Source of the DNA: Laburnicola sp. R22_1
Taxonomy: Eukaryota > Ascomycota > Dothideomycetes > Pleosporales > Didymosphaeriaceae
DNA length: 64,000 nt
Assembly (NCBI GenBank): GCA_014281115.1
Contig: JACONQ010000004.1
Coordinates: 3,658,001-3,722,000 of the forward strand
Reading direction: 5' to 3'
The position numbers were made by a program, and so were the translations under genes. How positions within the stretch are numbered: the first letter of the stretch is position 1; each line of letters starts with the position of its first letter. Under the pieces are notes generated by a model. It was given only the letters and a program-made list of their open reading frames with translations. It was not told the origin of the DNA and searched no databases. Below, piece by piece: positions 22,480-32,867 of the stretch.

Positions 22480-23919
22480 TTATTATTTATTATTTATTCT
22501 TAATAGTGTAGTTTAATAAGGGCTAGTATAGCAGCTAATTAAAGCTTAGCTTATATTTCTATTTTAAGGTTAGCGCTATGCTTAGTTGTGCCTAATTTCG
22601 CCCCTAAGTCATTTTTAGAGTTTCTTTCTATCTCTAGTATACGCTATTCTGTACACCGCTGCGCGCCGCTATTATTCTATTTTATTTTTTCTTAGGCAAC
22701 ACTACTTGTCTATATTAGAGTACTAATGCAATAGCCTTTCTAAGGTTAAGGTTTTAGAGGTTTAAGTTGCAGGTTAGTTGCTAATTTTGTGGGAGAACCT
22801 AGTCCTAATTAGGACTTAGTAGAAAAATAGATTAAGTTATATATACTAGAAGAAAAAAACCACCTATTAAATTCTTAAGAGCTAATTAGGCACCGGCTTA
22901 CCACGTAACCTATGTGGTAGCGTTTATTCCACCATAATATATATTAATAATTTATATAGGGACTACTTAATAAACTAAAATAAATCTAGAATAAATTATA
23001 TAGTATAGAAGGAACCTAATAAGGCTACTTAATACTATAGATTATAATAAGTTTTTTAACAGCTAAAAAAGTGTAATAAGAGAAGTGCTAAGTAGTTAAA
23101 TAATATTTAAAAACTATTAAACTAGCTATAAGTAGTAATTGCCTATAACTATATTATTTTTAAAATTAAAAAAATTTAATTATATAATCTAACTATAAAG
23201 TACCTATAGGTCTTAGTTAAGACTATGGGTTTTTTTAACTAAGGGGTTTCTAATAAAAATATTATAATAATAGCAGTTACCCTCCTACTATTATTAACAC
23301 AGAAAAGCGTTTTAAGGTATTTAATAAAAAGTGGTTAGCGCGTTATAAGTAAGCTAAGCGAGCTTACTAGGCTTAGCGCGTATATTCTAAGCAACAAAGT
23401 CTATATATAGAATATAATAAGGCTATATTGCTATACTATAGTTTAGAGTAAGGGGGGAATAAGAAGGTGTTTAACCCTTATCTCCCTTCTCTACTATTAT
23501 CCCTAAAGATATTATTAAAAGTAATAGCTATAATAGTAAGCTTATACTACTTATAAGATACATACTAAATAGAAGCTTTTATACTATAAGTACACTAATA
23601 TTCTATCTCTATATTAAAGTTAACCTTAAGAAAACTTCTACTACTCTGTTTCTTACTATTCTTTTAAGCCCTAATGCTAAAATTACAGTTAACACTACCT
23701 AAAAGTACACTTCTTATCTACTTACTACTATTACTAAAGCTACACTAAAGTACTACTCTATCTAGAAAATTATTAATAAGCTAAAGTAAAAGGTATATCT
23801 TAGCCTATATAAGGCGGTTCTAGTGTACTAGTTAGACTAGTAATAGATTAGTAACTAGAGGCGCAATAATAAATATATAAAGCTTCTACTATAGTTTTTT
23901 ATAACACTGTAAATTAGAA
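22480..23919. other. AT-rich relics without a recognisable gene
   Basis: 22962-23226 is an inverted match to 40969-41231 (repeat X, ending in a near-palindromic GGTCTTAGTTAAGAC). 23237-23445 shares a segment (GTTTCTAATAAAAATA... and a following GAAAAGYGTTTTAA) with 27525-27612 and 37261-37441. The rest is AT-rich with no supportable coding region. Confidence 0.45.
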
Positions 23920-24049
23920 CTTTTTTTGTTATTACCTTTTTACGCCTTTTTAATTACTAAGCAGGGGGCTCTGCTTTTTTTGTTATGTTATTTGAGATGA
24001 AAGCCTTTGTCGTCCTACCCCTAGGTAGATAAAATAACGCCACACATAG
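23920..24049 (+). mobile_element. Family R, short copy (130 bp), 7-bp target duplication
   Basis: It ends with the constant R terminus in inverted orientation (AACGCCACACATAG) and starts within the CTTTTTTTGTTATTACC region. ATTAGAA flanks both sides (23913-23919 and 24050-24056). The copy is relatively well preserved. Confidence 0.7.
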
Positions 24050-24625
24050 ATTAGAAAGGCGGCAATAAAGGGCAAGATTAAGAAGAAAAAAAGAGGAGAA
24101 AGTATTTATTAATAAGTTCCTAGAAAAGAAGAGTATTACATAGATATATTAGATCCTTATAATTATTATAATATTAGATAGTAAGTATATTATATAAGTG
24201 TGCTATATAGTAGTATGTAAATATAGCATAATTGCTAATAATAAAGTAAGAGTTAGTTTACTATACACACTTTAAATAAATTTAATAGGTGTTAGAGTGT
24301 TTATAAATATTAGGCAAGTATATAGTTTATAGACTATTCTTAGAAACTATTATTATATTAGTAGAGACTAGAAGTAGACTATATTTTTAGGCACTATACT
24401 AGAGCGGCCTTTCTATCCCAATCTACGTAGGCTTAAATTAAAAAAATGTATTAAAAAATGTAATTAACACTAAATAAATAATGCGACCTAGTTAAGACTA
24501 TAATAGTAACTTAAAAAAACCTATAGGTATAAGTAAGCTTAATAATATTAAAAAAAGACTATAGCTATAAAAGAAGTATAAAATAACAGATTTTAAATAA
24601 CTTTTAATATATATAATATTAGATT

Positions 24626-24755
24626 CGCATTATTATAACTACCTTTTCACGCTTTTTTAATTACTAAGCAGAGGGCTCTCCTTTTTTGTTATGTTATTTA
24701 AGATAAAAGCCTTTGTTATGCTACTTCTAGATAGTTAATTTAATGCTACACACCC
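24626..24755 (+). mobile_element. Family R, short copy (130 bp), 15-bp target duplication
   Basis: The constant R end lies at the right (GCTACACACCC). It is flanked by a perfect 15-bp direct repeat, ATATAATATTAGATT, at 24611-24625 and 24756-24770. This is one of the clearest target duplications in the window. Confidence 0.8.
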
Positions 24756-24784
24756 ATATAATATTAGATTAAAAATAGTTATAT

Positions 24785-24895
24785 GTGTGTTATTAATTAA
24801 GTACCGTAGAATAATAAAGGCTTTTGTCTTAAATAATATAATTAAAAAAGTAGAGCCCTCTGCTTAGTAATTTAAAAGATTGTAAAAAAGAAAAC
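24785..24895 (-). mobile_element. Family R, short copy (111 bp), 10-bp target duplication
   Basis: The constant end is at the left (GTGTGTTATTAATTAAG). ATAGTTATAT flanks it at 24775-24784 and 24896-24905. It lies head to head with the copy at 24626, with only the two target duplications between them. Confidence 0.75.
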
Positions 24896-24905
24896 ATAGT
24901 TATAT

Positions 24906-25195
24906 TACTATTATAATAGCAAATACAATCTTTATATATTACTATACTAGATTTCTTTAAATACTTTAACGAATTTAACTTTATATAACTTCTAATTAGT
25001 TTAAAGCTTTTTAAAACTTTTTAGGAGTTTTTAGTGCGGCGCTAGTGTGTACTAGTAGGGCTTAAATTAGTTAGAGCGTCTGGCCCGTGAGATAAAGCGA
25101 TCGCTCAGTTTCCCCCATTACTAACCCACGCTAGGGTACCCCAAACCTATTTACTAGCCTAGACACAGGCGAATAAAGACTACGCTAGGCAGCAG
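24906..25195. other. Transition from AT-rich block to GC-balanced island
   Basis: Composition changes from strongly AT-rich to balanced at about 25030. No gene or known repeat is recognised. The stretch may hold the upstream region of the UbiA-like pseudogene that follows. Confidence 0.35.
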
Positions 25196-26110
25196 ATGAG
25201 GAAGTTGACTAGGCTGCTCACCACTATAACACGGGACTTTTATTACGTTAGAGTCGTGTTCGCCCTACCACTGCTAACCGTTAAAGTTGGACTCAAACCT
25301 TCTTCCCCGGCTCATCTCCAACACAATGTCACTATCTATCAATATGGATTGCAAGATCGACGTCTCTCTCGTCAATCACGTACTGAAATGATGGACGTTG
25401 CTACGCAACATCACCTGGGCATTTATTTCTTCCATTGGCTTTGTCTCCTCGCTTACAGAGACCTAAGGAAAATGGTCACCCCCAGCACAGCATTTGCCTT
25501 CTCTTTCAGCCTAGCTAGGGCACTCTCTCGTAACGATATCCATTCACATGCCTACGTTTGTAATCTGCTGTACAGAGTACCAGCGATGTTACTATGGGCG
25601 TGGATGAACTGCCTAGCGTTCAATATCAAGAATCAGAAGTCGCCTCATGCTGCTAAAGAGGATACATTCAGCAAATCTTGGCTGCCGATACCATCCTATA
25701 CCATCGAATAACAATTAAGCAAGTCGCGATACTAGCTAACGCAAGCTGTGCCGCTGCTATCATGACCAACTACATGATAAGGGGAGGGCTGACACAGTCG
25801 CTGTTTCTTGCTGTCCTGGGATACATGTACAACGAGCTTCGACTTGCAGACAAGAACGTTCTTTTACGAAATATGCTCAACACATATGGCTTCACGTCCT
25901 GTGCCGTAGGGGCTCTCAGGGTGGCAGACCGGTCAACCGAGGATGAAATCTCCTTCAAATGGTTCGTCATAATCGACCTCATCATCTTAACCACGGCACA
26001 CACCTAAGACCTTTCCGACCAAATCGGCGATACAGCAGCAGGTCACCCAACGATTCCACTTGTCTTAGGAGATAGTCTCGGTCGCCGGACCATTCCCGCG
26101 CCAGTCCTGC
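25196..26110 (+). pseudogene. UbiA-like membrane prenyltransferase, decayed
   Basis: Two overlapping frames together resemble fungal UbiA-family prenyltransferases, integral membrane enzymes that attach or cyclise isoprenoid chains. The first frame (25196-25711) has hydrophobic segments and LAFNIKNQKSP, the place of the first Asp-rich motif (usually F-D-x-x-N-Q). The second (25678-26007) continues with hydrophobic segments and YMYNELRLADKNVLLRN. After a TAA at 26005-26007 the same frame goes on with DLSDQIGDTAAG, matching the second Asp-rich motif. So there is one frame change near 25690-25710 and one nonsense codon (ACC TAA, simplest origin CAA). The first-motif Asp is Asn. The true start is uncertain; ATG 25388 is an alternative. 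It is convergent with the BTB gene, whose stop is about 16 bp beyond. A sequencing error or small intron at the frame change cannot be excluded. Confidence 0.7.
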
Positions 26111-26125
26111 TGTCGCGCTACTTCT

Positions 26126-26932
26126 TCACTTATCGTGATACTGCTCATGCGTCATCTTCCACGGCCTACTCAATGCTCCAAAGCTCCCACTCTCCCCTTT
26201 AACCCTCAAAAACTCCCTCACAACCCCTAGCAAAAACTCCCTCGGGAGGTCCTCGTCCTCCTCAGGAACCCAATCTATCTTTCCCCTGCAATACCATATA
26301 TCTACCAGCAGCCGTCGGATCGGACTCCTGGATCCTGTTCCATCATAGAGAATGCGAACCTCCTCATTACTTGGGTAGTACCGGCGGGCGGGGGGTACAC
26401 CCCGAGCGTAGAGGACATACACGTCCGCAATAGCATTTTTGAACGGCTTGTCAAGGAGACGCTCGCCGAGCACGTACGCATATGCTAGCGTGCGGAAGTG
26501 GTCTTCTGGTTCGTCTTGAGGATCAGTGACGGCTGTAGACGGGGTAGAAGACGGCAAGATGGCGAGTTGGCCGGTGTAGATCCACGTGCGGTACAGAGCG
26601 AAGGCATCAGGGTCGTCCTCGGGCAGTTCGACGGTGCGTGGGTCCGGCCGCATCTCGGCCCATTCGGGCTTCATGCTGTTGAGGAAGAACCCGGAGCGGT
26701 CGCAGATGGCATCTTCGTGGACTTTAAAGGTTCTGATGTAATCGCCCTTGCCAACGGAGATGGTGATGGTGTCGCAGTCTAATCGCAAAGCTTGACTAGC
26801 CACAACCCGCCTATCCTCAATCTTACTCGCACTCAATGCCAATTCCTCAAACACCATCCTCTTTCTCTTCGGCGGCGGCCCGCCTCCCACGGAGCCATAA
26901 CTCGACCCAAATGCCACAGTCAGATCAGCCAT
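26126..26932 (-). CDS. BTB/POZ domain protein
   Basis: A 268-residue uninterrupted frame starting at ATG 26932-26930. After a basic PPPKRKR stretch (about residues 20-26, possibly a nuclear signal), residues of about 55-130 match a fungal BTB/POZ fold: ITISVGKGDYIRTFKVHEDAI, then SGFFLNSMKPEWAE, then VELPEDDPDAFALYRTWIYTGQL. BTB domains mediate protein-protein contacts, often as adaptors for cullin-3 ubiquitin ligases; the actual partner is unknown. The C-terminal half is typical of the short fungal BTB proteins of unknown role. Codon use and composition are normal and there is no sign of RIP, unlike everything around it. A TATA-like element lies about 55 bp upstream. It is the only gene in the window that looks intact. 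Confidence 0.85.
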   Translation of the reverse strand: MADLTVAFGSSYGSVGGGPPPKRKRMVFEELALSASKIEDRRVVASQALRLDCDTITISVGKGDYIRTFKVHEDAICDRSGFFLNSMKPEWAEMRPDPRTVELPEDDPDAFALYRTWIYTGQLAILPSSTPSTAVTDPQDEPEDHFRTLAYAYVLGERLLDKPFKNAIADVYVLYARGVPPARRYYPSNEEVRILYDGTGSRSPIRRLLVDIWYCRGKIDWVPEEDEDLPREFLLGVVREFLRVKGESGSFGALSRPWKMTHEQYHDK

Positions 26933-26986
26933 TCTCTTCCAGCTTCTTCTCCTCTCGCGAGCCGTGTCCTAGACGGGTTTATCGGG

Positions 26987-26993
26987 ATATATA
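26987..26993 (-). promoter_or_regulatory. TATA-like box of the BTB gene
   Basis: TATATAT on the minus strand (within GGCTATATATCCC), about 55 bp before the ATG of the BTB gene. The placement fits a core promoter, but nothing else supports it. Confidence 0.4.
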
Positions 26994-27131
26994 GCCGCTG
27001 CGTCTCCCCAAGTCATCTGTTTAGCCTGTTTGTGAACAAATGCACACGCCGCCTGGTATCGTGTCGTCGTTGCTGAGCGTCCGGAGACAAGCTCGTTGCT
27101 TGTCGTGTCGGCTTGTTACCGTAGGAATGAG

Positions 27132-27167
27132 CCGCCACGTGGCGGGGCTCTACATTAGTGTAGCCCC
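27132..27167. other. Adjacent palindromes upstream of the BTB gene
   Basis: CCGCCACGTGGCGG at 27132-27145 is a perfect 14-bp palindrome centred on CACGTG, an E-box core that bHLH factors bind. It overlaps a hairpin whose arms are GGGG...CTAC and GTAG...CCCC (27144-27167). Location within about 250 bp upstream of the BTB gene suggests a regulatory role, which is inference. Confidence 0.4.
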
Positions 27168-27647
27168 TTTGAGATTAGCTTGGGGCTGCATCCACGTCGC
27201 ATCACTGTGATGTCTCCCACGCCCTCCACTCACTGCAAAGGTGCATGCATTGTAATTAGAGACTAAGGCAACAAAGTTAAAAGCCCTTAGTAAATTAGTT
27301 AATTTTATACTAATTATAATAATGTAATAAATACTTATAATAAATAAAATTAGTATAAGTAAAAGTAGCTAAAGTTATAATACTACTTTTTATAACTACT
27401 TTTTTACGCCCTTTTTAATTACTAAGTAGGAGGCTTTACTTTTTTTATTTTATTATTTAAAATAAAAGTCTTTATTACTCTACCCCTAGATAATATTTTT
27501 TTATAGTTTTTCTTTTACAACTAAGGGTTTCTAATAAAAATAGTATAATAATAGTAGTTATTTCTTCTACTATTATATACACAGAAAAGCGTTTTAATAT
27601 ATTAATAAAAAGGGGTTTTTATAAATAAAGTTATATTTTATAACTAT
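27168..27647. other. Island edge and AT-rich repeat pieces
   Basis: Balanced composition ends at about 27260. A minus-oriented R piece lies at about 27385-27495 without a clear target duplication. A copy of the segment shared with 23237-23445 and 37261-37441 lies at about 27525-27612. No gene is seen. Confidence 0.45.
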
Positions 27648-28777
27648 GTGTGGCGTTAATTTATCTACCTAGGAGTAGGACGACAAAGGCTTTTATCTTA
27701 AATAACATGACAAAAAAGCAGAACCCCTTGCTTAGTAATTAAAAAGAGTGTAAAAAAGGTAATTATAAAAAAAGTGCGTTTAAACTACTAAGCGAGCCTA
27801 GTAGTCTTAGTGTAAGACTTCTATAAGCAAAATTTTTATAAAGAGGCTACTTAGAACTTTAGTAGAGGAGGGATAAAATAGCTTTAGCGCCGCTACACTA
27901 TAGTTGTTTTTCCTTTTTTTTTTGCTATTTTAATTATTATAAATAATTTAAGTTATATTAATAGGTACGTACTATTTCTTATTAGTAATATAAGAGTAAT
28001 ATATACTAAATACACTATTACTCTATTACTATATTAAGGTTATCTTTAATAAAATCCCTACTATCTCTCTACACCATACTATCTATCTAGGCATTAATAT
28101 TATTTCTAAAGAAATATTTACTATTACTAAAAAGTATATACTAAAGATTTATACTACTACTATTAAAGCGGCTATTAAAGTAACTACGCTAGAGTTCTAT
28201 TTTGTCTATAAGATGCTTATCTAGCGGAATAAGGAACAGGTATACTTAACTATTTATAAGGCTATCCTTATATACTAGTTAGGTTAGCAGCTAGTCTAGT
28301 TTATAAAAGATAGTAAGACTATATTTCTACTTTAATAAACGTAATTACTTCTTATTAGTACTAAAATTCTCTAGTAGAGAATATAAAAGAAGAATAATAA
28401 AGTCTTTATAAATAAGCTCTAGTATAATAAGAGCGTTATATAAATCTATAAAATCCTTCTAGCTATTATTACTATTAAGTTAGCTTATTTAAGCGAGTAC
28501 GCCGCGTAGCGGCGCAAGTGTAGATAACTAATAATAGTAGTAGTAATAAGCTAGGTATGCTATATACACTATAAGTAAATCTTATATTAGGACTAGAAGC
28601 TTATAGGTATTAGGAAGTGTAAGTAAGTTTAAATTATTATCGCATTATTAAGGTGTTTAAGGTTAGTCTTTAATTAGAATTAGGTGCCATATATAGTAGT
28701 ATATAATAACCTTCTATCTTAATCTACTTTAACTTAAACTAAAAAAAGATTAAAAAAGATGTTTTATAAGCTAACAG
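27648..28777 (-). mobile_element. Family R, long copy (1130 bp), 8-bp target duplication
   Basis: Constant end GTGTGGCGTTAATTT at the left; distal end ...TTTTATAAGCTAACAG at the right. ATAACTAT flanks at 27640-27647 and 28778-28785. The body has relics of open frames but no protein family I recognise on either strand. Confidence 0.75.
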
Positions 28778-28785
28778 ATAACTAT

Positions 28786-29644
28786 ACTATAGTAAAAAAA
28801 AAAATCTAGCTATAACTTTTTTCTATATACTAGCTCTTAGTAAAAAAGTCTTAAATATATATAACTAAGTTAATAACGCGTGTATCTTTAGCTTTCTACC
28901 TTCTACTTATAATAGTATTATTTCTAGAATTAAAAAGTTTCTTAATTATGTAATTTAACTATAAAGAGCCTATAGGACTTAGTTAAGACTAGTTATTTTT
29001 TTGTAAACAAAGCTGCATTCTGCAACTATACTATAGTAAAAAAAATAATCTAGCTATAACCTTTTTTTCTATATACTAGCTCTGTGCGATAGATACTACA
29101 TAAATATATATAATTAAAAAGTTTCTTAATTATATAATCTGACTAAAAGTACCTATAAATCTCAGTTAAGACTAAAGACTAGTTAATAATATATAATACT
29201 ACTAAAGTTAGCTAGTATTTATTTATTATGTTTAGTAGTGTTGTTAAATTATTTTTTAAAGATAGCTTTTTTTATACTAAATTTAAATAAGATATAAAAA
29301 AATTTATTAGGAAAAAATATTAAAAAGTATAATTTAGCTTTAATAAACATATATAGATTTTATTATAAAACGTCTTTTTATTAATACTATCTTAAAATGG
29401 TTTTCTCTATTAATAATAGTAGGAGGAATAACTGCTATTATTATAATATCTTTAATAGAAATTTCGACTATGGATATTATATAGTAATGTAATAATTTAT
29501 TATTTATATCTCTTTATAGATACTAGTAGCAATTACTCTTAGGTTACTTTGCGTCACGTTGCTATACACACGCTTCTTTTATCTCTTTTATTACCTATTC
29601 TTTTAAAGGACTTAGTTCGCGTTGTTATTTTTTTCGCGTTGTTA

Positions 29645-29680
<36 letters not shown>

Positions 29681-30733
29681 TAGCACATCTATATAGTGTT
29701 GCAAATAGTAATATAGTAGAGGTACTAGTGCGTATACCTCTTATTATTATTCTCTTTAATAGAAGTTAACCACATATAGTAATATATAGTAAGATTATAG
29801 TTAGCCCTAAAATTCTTCTCTAGTAGGTAAAAGTTATAGAGCTTAGCTGCGTATATTGCGTTGCTAAGTAACTGCTTACGTAGCAGCTATAGGCTAAGCT
29901 TCTTAAGTTAGATAATTTAGAGATCTGTCTACACCTAGTGTAGATTTAGTAGGCCTTTTAGGTGCTATATATTTATCTCTTTATATATACCTCTTAGCGC
30001 CTTAGTATATTATAGTATTGCCACTTTATTAATGCGTACACCCTTTAGCTTAGCTACTCTAGTAGGCGTAAGGGTAGAGCGCGTTAACTCTTTAAGCGTA
30101 TGCAAATTTAATATAGTAAAGATAATAGGGTAGAGAATATAATAGGTAAACATTACTAAAGAGTAGTTAAACCTATAGTATAGACTTGTAGGGAGCTATA
30201 GTAGCAATAAGTGTTACTGCCTACAAGCAAGTTAACGCGTTATATATACTTATAGTATATAAGTATAGAGTGGTTACTAATATATATATAGGCATAGTGC
30301 ACTAAACTAATATTATGTAATTAATAACTAAGCGTATACAATATATAATTACTATAACTAGCTAACATCCCTCTTAGTAAGAATAGCCTAACAAAAATAA
30401 ACAAATAAATTTTTTTATAATATTTTTATTAGAAACCTCTTAGTTATAAGAAAAATATATAGCTTATAAAAGAGCTAAAAGTAAATACTTATATACTAAA
30501 GAAAGTTTTACTATACTCTATATATCTTTAATAAAAATTTAATATAGATTGTATATAATATTATAATATCTTTTACGCTCTTTTTAATTACTAAGTAGGG
30601 GACTCTTTTTTTTTATTATATTATTTAAGATAAAAGCTGTTGTTATTATATCCCTAGGTAGTTAATTTAACAATATATAGTAATATAATAACCTCTTCTT
30701 ATAGTCTTAACTAAGACTTATAGATACTTTATA
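28786..30733. other. AT-rich relics: repeats X and Y, a TTA microsatellite, no gene
   Basis: Two tandem-like copies of a unit run from a segment containing CTAGCTATAAC (repeat Y) to AAGTACCTATARRTCT...GTTAAGACT (repeat X terminus), ending near 28990 and 29175. A (TTA)n run lies at 29648-29689. An R piece with constant end at the right lies near 30565-30655. The stretch 29740-30250 has a weak long minus frame with many stops that I could not identify. Confidence 0.4.
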
Positions 30734-30818
30734 TATGCAGAGGACTCTACTTTTTTTATTATATTATTTGAGATAAAAGCCTTTATTGCCCTACCTCTAG
30801 GTAGATAAATTAACGCCA
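30734..30818 (+). mobile_element. Family R, very short copy (85 bp), 15-bp target duplication
   Basis: Only the last 85 bp next to the constant end (TTAACGCCA, right side) remain. TATAGATACTTTATA flanks at 30719-30733 and 30819-30833, a perfect 15-bp repeat. Confidence 0.78.
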
Positions 30819-30896
30819 TATAGATACTTTATAGTTAGATTATAAAATTATGCGCGTTATTAACTTAGTTACGTATACTTATATAGTATCTTATAG

Positions 30897-31229
30897 TTCT
30901 CCCCCAGGATTAATCTGTAATGTCACGTGATCCTGGGCTGGCTGTTTAACCGACTATTGTGTTACGTAATTAGTAATTTCTTTAATAATATTTTTGTTAT
31001 AATAATAACAATAATAATTACAATATTAGTTATGTCTAACTATTTATTAACTGCTGTTATTAATGCTACTATATACAAAGTTAATAATAAAATTATTATT
31101 ATTTTGTATATATTTTATTACTACTACTATATAATAGGTACTAGGTTTTAGTGCCTTCTATTTTACTCCTCTCTGTGTATAGTGCGGACTTAACCTTAAT
31201 TAGAATCTTTATACAACAAAGATCTTTAA
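30897..31229 (+). mobile_element. Family Z, internally deleted copy (333 bp), 13-bp target duplication
   Basis: It starts TTCTCCCCCAGGATTAATC and ends ACAACAAAGATCTTTAA, the same ends as the larger Z copies at 42590-43761 and 47113-48658. It lacks roughly 0.9 kb from the middle. TAGTATCTTATAG flanks it at 30884-30896 and 31230-31242. Near the left end CCCAGGAT and ATCCTGGG can pair. It is one of the less mutated copies. Confidence 0.78.
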
Positions 31230-31242
31230 TAGTATCTTATAG

Positions 31243-31507
31243 AGCTACTATATAGAAAAAAAGATTATAGCTAGATATTCTTTTGCTATAGTATAGCTGC
31301 GAAATACAGCTTTATTTATAAAAAAAAACCTCTTTTTATTAGTACTATTTTAAAACACTTTTCTATATCAAAAAAGTAAAAGAAATAACTACTATTTTTA
31401 TTTAAATAAAACTATATTGTCTAGTTATACTATAGTAAAAAGAATTCTAGCTATAAGTTTTTTCTGTGTACTAGCTCTATAAGATAGATACTATATAATT
31501 ATATATA
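31243..31507. other. Repeat Y copies in both orientations
   Basis: About 31243-31330 is an inverted copy of the Y unit (AGAGCTACTATATAG...GCTGCGAAATACAGC) and about 31424-31483 a direct partial copy. There is no gene. Confidence 0.45.
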
Positions 31508-31590
31508 GGTAGGGGGCTCTGTTTTTATTATTATGTTATATAAGATAAAAGCCTTTATTATTCTACTTCTAGGTAGATTTAATTAATACT
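31508..31590 (+). mobile_element. Family R, very short copy (83 bp), 7-bp target duplication
   Basis: The constant-end region in inverted orientation (AGGTAGATTTAATTAATACT). ATATATA flanks at 31501-31507 and 31591-31597. The duplication is low-complexity, so this copy is weaker evidence than the others. Confidence 0.5.
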
Positions 31591-31606
31591 ATATATAAAT
31601 ATATAT

Positions 31607-32760
31607 GTGTGTGTTATTAAACTAACTACCTAGGAGTAGAACAACAAAGGCTTTTATCTTAAATAATATAATAAAAAAAGCAGAGCCTCCTGCTTAATAA
31701 TTAAAAAGAGCGTAAAAAAGGTTAATATAATTATACAAAAAGCGCGTTTAAACTACTAAGCTCGCTTAGCAGTCTTAGCGCGCATAGCTTCTATATTTAA
31801 AGTTAATTTATAAGAAAAGGCTACTTAAAACTTTAGTAAAGAAGGGATAAAATAGCTTTAGCGCTGCTATACTATAAGTTATTCTTTCTCCTTCTTTACT
31901 ATTCTAATTATTGTAAATAATATAAGTTAATATATTAATAGGTATATACTATTTTTATAAGTAGTATAAGGGTAATATATACTATATATACTATTACTCT
32001 ATTACTATATTAAGGTTGTTCTTAATAAAACTTCTATTACTATATCTATCTCTCTACACCCTACTATTTATTTAAGCATTAACCCTAAAATATCTAATAG
32101 TAATATACTTACTAACACTAAAGAGTACACACTAAAGATTTATAATACTTCTATTAAAGTAACTACGCTAGAGTTTTGTTCTATTTATTAAATACTTATT
32201 TAGCACAAGGGGTAGATATACTTAACTATCTATAAGATAGTTCTAGTATACTAGTTAGGTTAGCAGCTTATCTAGTTTGCAAAGGACTATAAGGGTAAAT
32301 TCTCACTCTAGTAGATATAATTGCTTCTTATTAGTAACTAAATCTAAAAGGAAGATAAAAGGTAGAGAATAAGGTGTTTATTAATAAGCTCTAGTATAAT
32401 AAAAGTGTTATATAGATCTATAAGATCCTTTTAGCTATTATTGCTATTATTACTATTAAGTTAGCTTATCTAGGCAAATACGCCGCGTAGCAGTGTAAGT
32501 GTAAATAACTAATATTAGTAATAGTAATAAGCTAGATATACTATATATAGCGTAAGTAAACCTTATATTAGAACTAGAAGCTTATAGGTATTAGAGAGTG
32601 TAAGTAAGTTTAAACTATTATTACGTTATTAGGTAGTGTTTAAGGTTAGTTTTTAATTAGAATTAAGTGCTGTACATAGTATATAATAACCTTTTATCTT
32701 AATCTACTTTAATCTTAAACTAAAAAAAAGGTTAAAAAAGGTATTTGGTAAGCCGACCTT
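31607..32760 (-). mobile_element. Family R, long copy (1154 bp), 10-bp target duplication
   Basis: Constant end GTGTGTGTTATTAAAC at the left, distal end TTGGTAAGCCGACCTT at the right. AAATATATAT flanks at 31597-31606 and 32761-32770. Body homologous to the other long copies. Confidence 0.75.
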
Positions 32761-32867
32761 AAATATATATAAAAGTAAACTAAGTTAATCTTAAAATTAA
32801 ATAATTTTCTTTTAATTATATAATCTAACTATAAAGTACCTATGGGTCTTAGGTAAGACTATAACTA

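Noticed and set aside
25770..26003. 77-codon minus open frame opposite the prenyltransferase pseudogene
   Set aside because: The plus strand here encodes conserved UbiA-like segments; the antisense frame has no recognisable features.
26498..27076. Two 94-codon plus open frames over the BTB gene and its upstream region
   Set aside because: The first is antisense to the BTB domain; the second runs through the start and promoter of that gene. Neither resembles a protein.
30927..31151. 74-codon open frame in the short Z copy
   Set aside because: It spans the internal deletion of Z and is low-complexity Ile/Tyr-rich; it is most likely chance in AT-rich sequence.
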